Assembly: GCA_903901905.1 (NCBI GenBank)
Contig: CAIUSQ010000016.1
Span: 1 to 14,307, forward strand
Direction of reading: 5' to 3'
DNA length: 14,307 nt
DNA from: an uncultured Actinomycetes bacterium
GTDB lineage: Bacteria > Actinomycetota > Actinomycetes > Nanopelagicales > Nanopelagicaceae
Shown: positions 13,715 to 14,307 of the stretch, in pieces
Numbering within the stretch: the first letter of the stretch is position 1
How the letters are laid out: each line of letters starts with the position of its first letter
Notes under the pieces: model-generated
Seen by the model: only the letters and a program-made list of their open reading frames with translations
Database searches by the model: none
What the model was told of the DNA's origin: nothing
Program-made: the position numbers and the translations under genes

Positions 13715-14307
13715 GTGAGCATCGACAAGTTGATCGTACGAGGTGCTCGCGAACACAATCTTAAAAATGTTTCGATTGAACTGCCTAGAGAGTCATTGGT
13801 TGTTTTCACTGGATTATCTGGTTCGGGTAAATCATCTTTAGCATTCGACACAATCTTTGCCGAGGGCCAGCGACGCTATGTCGAATCTCTTTCGGCCTAT
13901 GCTCGCCAATTTTTGGGCCAAATGGACAAACCAGATGTTGATTTCATTGAGGGTTTATCTCCAGCCGTTTCTATCGATCAAAAATCTACCAATAGAAACC
14001 CTCGCTCAACAGTGGGAACCATCACGGAAGTTTATGACTATCTACGACTTCTCTTTGCACGCGCTGGTACTCCACATTGTCCAATATGTGGCAAAACCGT
14101 AACTCGACAATCGCCTCAACAAATTGTAGATCAGATTCTAGAGCTTCCTCCTACAACAAAGTTTCAGGTGTTGGCACCTGTTATTAGAGCCCGAAAAGGA
14201 GAGTTTCTTGAACTCTTTAACGATTTGATAACCCAGGGCTATTCAAGGGCGCGAATTGATGGGGTAGTGGTCGCGTTAAGTGATGCTCCAAAACTTAAGA
14301 AACAAGA
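13715..14307 (+). CDS. uvrA: UvrABC excinuclease subunit A, 3' partial
   Basis: UvrA is the ATPase that finds DNA lesions and loads UvrB. The frame runs open from GTG 13715 to the window end, giving 197 of a usual roughly 950 residues. The start [19 protein letters not shown] is the standard UvrA N-terminus. The first Walker A is GLSGSGKSS (33-41), followed by the invariant [19 protein letters not shown] (52-70) and [16 protein letters not shown] (87-102). The pair Cys122/Cys125 (HCPICG) is a zinc-type CxxC. AGGAG sits 6 nt before the GTG, inside the uvrB end; one base separates the uvrB stop from this start, implying coupled translation. The signature motifs and second ABC half lie beyond the window. 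Confidence 0.96.
   Translation, partial: MSIDKLIVRGAREHNLKNVSIELPRESLVVFTGLSGSGKSSLAFDTIFAEGQRRYVESLSAYARQFLGQMDKPDVDFIEGLSPAVSIDQKSTNRNPRSTVGTITEVYDYLRLLFARAGTPHCPICGKTVTRQSPQQIVDQILELPPTTKFQVLAPVIRARKGEFLELFNDLITQGYSRARIDGVVVALSDAPKLKKQ

Noticed and set aside
13715..14307. uvrA as a broken gene because no stop is seen
   Set aside because: The frame is intact to the last base; the gene is simply cut by the window edge.

Overview
The window looks like a compact, AT-leaning actinobacterial chromosome segment. The run polA - rpsA - coaE - uvrB - uvrA is a familiar Actinomycetota neighbourhood. The RpsA tail and the PolA tyrosine at the O-helix are actinobacterial in character. The low GC (judged by eye), short gaps and several apparently leaderless genes would suit a streamlined freshwater lineage such as the acI/Nanopelagicales group. 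That placement is inference from style, not a database match.

Left part (1-5131): a branched-chain amino acid type (HAAT family) ABC importer. The substrate-binding protein gene (livK-like, cut by the left edge) reads rightwards. The permease and ATPase genes livH-livM-livG-livF read leftwards towards it. The two transcripts converge on a perfect 17-bp hairpin that probably terminates both. LivH is unusual: the permease is preceded by an apparent signal peptide and a small extracytoplasmic beta-sandwich-like domain. A hotdog-fold thioesterase gene lies upstream of livH on the same strand.

Middle part (5587-9580): the thioesterase gene and polA diverge from a 35-bp gap. polA encodes a full-length DNA polymerase I whose 3'-5' exonuclease centre is lost. 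It converges end to end, with no spacer at all, with an MFS transporter gene. The MFS gene and rpsA diverge from a 128-bp gap that holds a likely rpsA promoter and a GAAA-loop hairpin.

Right part (9581-14307): rpsA (four S1 domains, actinobacterial acidic tail) ends in a clear rho-independent terminator. A second unit, coaE-uvrB-uvrA, follows. It starts from a probable leaderless promoter and links CoA synthesis to nucleotide excision repair; uvrA is cut by the right edge. No RNA genes, insertion sequences, CRISPR arrays or phage genes are visible. No gap between genes exceeds 130 bp. The window is mostly housekeeping; the LivH fusion and the way the transporter genes are arranged are its least ordinary parts.
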